A DNA stretch of 5,649 bases, from positions 1 through 5,649 of the forward strand of contig CAMDJU010000184.1 of assembly GCA_945900695.1 (NCBI GenBank), read 5' to 3'. A model generated the notes under the pieces. It worked only from the letters and a program-made list of their open reading frames with translations, was not told the DNA's origin and ran no database searches. A program made the translations under genes and the position numbers. Shown here one piece after another: positions 4,645 to 5,649 of this stretch (within the stretch, counting starts at the first letter, position 1; the number at the start of each line of letters is the position of its first letter). The DNA is from Bordetella parapertussis. GTDB taxonomy: Bacteria > Pseudomonadota > Gammaproteobacteria > Burkholderiales > Burkholderiaceae_C.

Positions 4645-5649
4645 TCAACGCGATCGGCTCAGGGCTTCAAGGTTCACGATGTGGGTGGGGGTTCCTTGGA
4701 TGAAGTTGACCACGTTGGTGAATGCGGCGCTGAAGTACAACTCGTAGCTGTTTTGCTCCACATAACCAATGTGAGGGGTGCAAATGCAGTTTTCCAGTCG
4801 CAACAGGGCGTGGCCTTGCAAAACCGGCTCGCTTTCGAAAACATCGATGGCGGCCAACCCTGGACGCCCGCGGCTGAGGGCCGCAATCAGCACATCGGGG
4901 TCGATCAATTCAGCCCGTGATGTATTGACCAGCATGGCGGTGGGCTTCATGCGGGCCAGGTCATCGGCCTTCACGATGTGGTGGGTGGCCTCATTGAGCC
5001 GCAAGTGCAGGCTCAAGACGTCGGTTTGTTCAAAAAATGCCTCACGCGAAGGGGCACTTTCATGGCCTTGTTGCTCTGCGAGCGTGCGAGATGCCTCACT
5101 GCCCCAAATCACCACTTTCATGCCAAAGGCTTTGGCATAACCGGCCACCAATTGACCAATTTTTCCAAAGCCCCAAATACCCAGGGTTTTTTGGTGCAGC
5201 ACCATACCCACACCAAAATTGACCGGCATGGTGCTGTTTTTCAAGCCCGATTGCTGCCAGGCCCCGTGTTTCAGGTTGCTGATGTATTGGGGCAGTCGCC
5301 GCATGCCGGCCATGATCAAGGCCCAGGTCAACTCAGCGGGTGCGATCGGCGAGCCGACCCCCTCTGCCACGGCAATGCCTTTATCGGTGCACGCAGCCAC
5401 ATCAATGTGTGGCCCCACCTTGCCGGTTTGAGAGATCAATTTGAGCTTGGGCAGCTTTTCAATGAGGGCACGATTGAAGTGGGTTCGCTCGCGAATGAGA
5501 ACCAAAACTTCAGCGTCTTTGAGTCGCACTGCCAATTGTCCCGTCCCTTTGACGGTGTTGGTATAGACCTTGGCCGTGTAAGGTTCGAGCAGTTGAGAGC
5601 AGGCCAGTTTGCGCACCGCGTCTTGGTAGTCATCAAGGATCACAATGTT
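4645..5649 (-). CDS. D-2-hydroxyacid dehydrogenase family protein (start codon just outside window)
   Basis: The reading frame is open through the right edge, and the first codons visible are Asn-Ile-Val-Ile-Leu-Asp-Asp-Tyr. Family members usually begin with Met-(Lys/Asn)-Ile-Val-Ile-Leu-Asp-Asp-Tyr, so the true ATG probably sits at the three bases just beyond 5649. The GTG at 5643 is then the valine codon 4. With that numbering the protein has 335 residues. The nucleotide-binding motif GFGKIG is at 161-166, and the catalytic triad is R246 (NTSRAELID), E275 (FESEP) and H294 (TPHIGY). It should reversibly oxidise a D-2-hydroxyacid to the 2-oxoacid, or reduce the 2-oxoacid, in the cytoplasm. 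The usual acidic residue after the second Rossmann strand is replaced by WGSEASR (183-189), so NADP use is possible. The substrate cannot be told from the sequence. The stop codon is 24 bases before the hydroxyacyl-CoA dehydrogenase start, suggesting cotranscription. Confidence 0.93.
   Translation of the reverse strand, partial: NIVILDDYQDAVRKLACSQLLEPYTAKVYTNTVKGTGQLAVRLKDAEVLVLIRERTHFNRALIEKLPKLKLISQTGKVGPHIDVAACTDKGIAVAEGVGSPIAPAELTWALIMAGMRRLPQYISNLKHGAWQQSGLKNSTMPVNFGVGMVLHQKTLGIWGFGKIGQLVAGYAKAFGMKVVIWGSEASRTLAEQQGHESAPSREAFFEQTDVLSLHLRLNEATHHIVKADDLARMKPTAMLVNTSRAELIDPDVLIAALSRGRPGLAAIDVFESEPVLQGHALLRLENCICTPHIGYVEQNSYELYFSAAFTNVVNFIQGTPTHIVNLEALSRSR

Noticed and set aside
4621..4660. 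Promoter before the hydroxyacyl-CoA dehydrogenase gene (TTGACC and GATAAT on the minus strand)
   Set aside because: The spacer is only about 10 bases, far from 16-18, and the TTGACC overlaps the stop codon of the upstream gene. A leaderless transcript from GATAAT alone is conceivable but unsupported.

Overview
The window looks like chromosomal DNA of a betaproteobacterium, most likely Burkholderiales and probably Comamonadaceae (the Limnohabitans/Rhodoferax/Polaromonas neighbourhood). I base this on remembered resemblance of the encoded proteins, on moderately high GC, and on a dense run of acyl-CoA genes. No database search was possible, so the placement is an inference.

All six genes lie on the minus strand, so transcription runs from the right edge to the left edge. 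In that order they are: a D-2-hydroxyacid dehydrogenase (4645-5649, start codon just outside the window); a long 3-hydroxyacyl-CoA dehydrogenase of the PaaH/PaaC type (3100-4620); a PaaG-like enoyl-CoA hydratase/isomerase (2317-3096); a Crp/Fnr-family regulator (1496-2215); an APH-fold phosphotransferase (409-1494); and the first 126 codons of an acyl-CoA dehydrogenase (1-380, running off the left edge). Gaps between genes are 24, 3, 101, 1 and 28 bases. The only gap with room for an internal promoter is the 101 bases in front of the regulator. It holds two imperfect inverted repeats but no convincing promoter.

The phosphotransferase and acyl-CoA dehydrogenase look like the separated halves of the ACAD10/ACAD11 architecture. 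In that system a kinase domain phosphorylates the 4-hydroxyl of a 4-hydroxyacyl-CoA, and the dehydrogenase-fold partner removes the phosphate and gives a 3-hydroxyacyl-CoA. The LvaA/LvaC pair of the Pseudomonas putida levulinate pathway works in a similar way. The upstream hydroxyacyl-CoA dehydrogenase and isomerase-type crotonase would be natural next steps, because they feed a 3-hydroxyacyl-CoA into beta-oxidation. The working model is a Crp-regulated module for 4-hydroxy (or similar) fatty acids. No CoA ligase or thiolase is visible here, and the D-2-hydroxyacid dehydrogenase has no obvious place in this scheme.

I see no RNA genes, mobile elements, CRISPR arrays or clear terminators. There is no gene-free stretch longer than about 100 bases.
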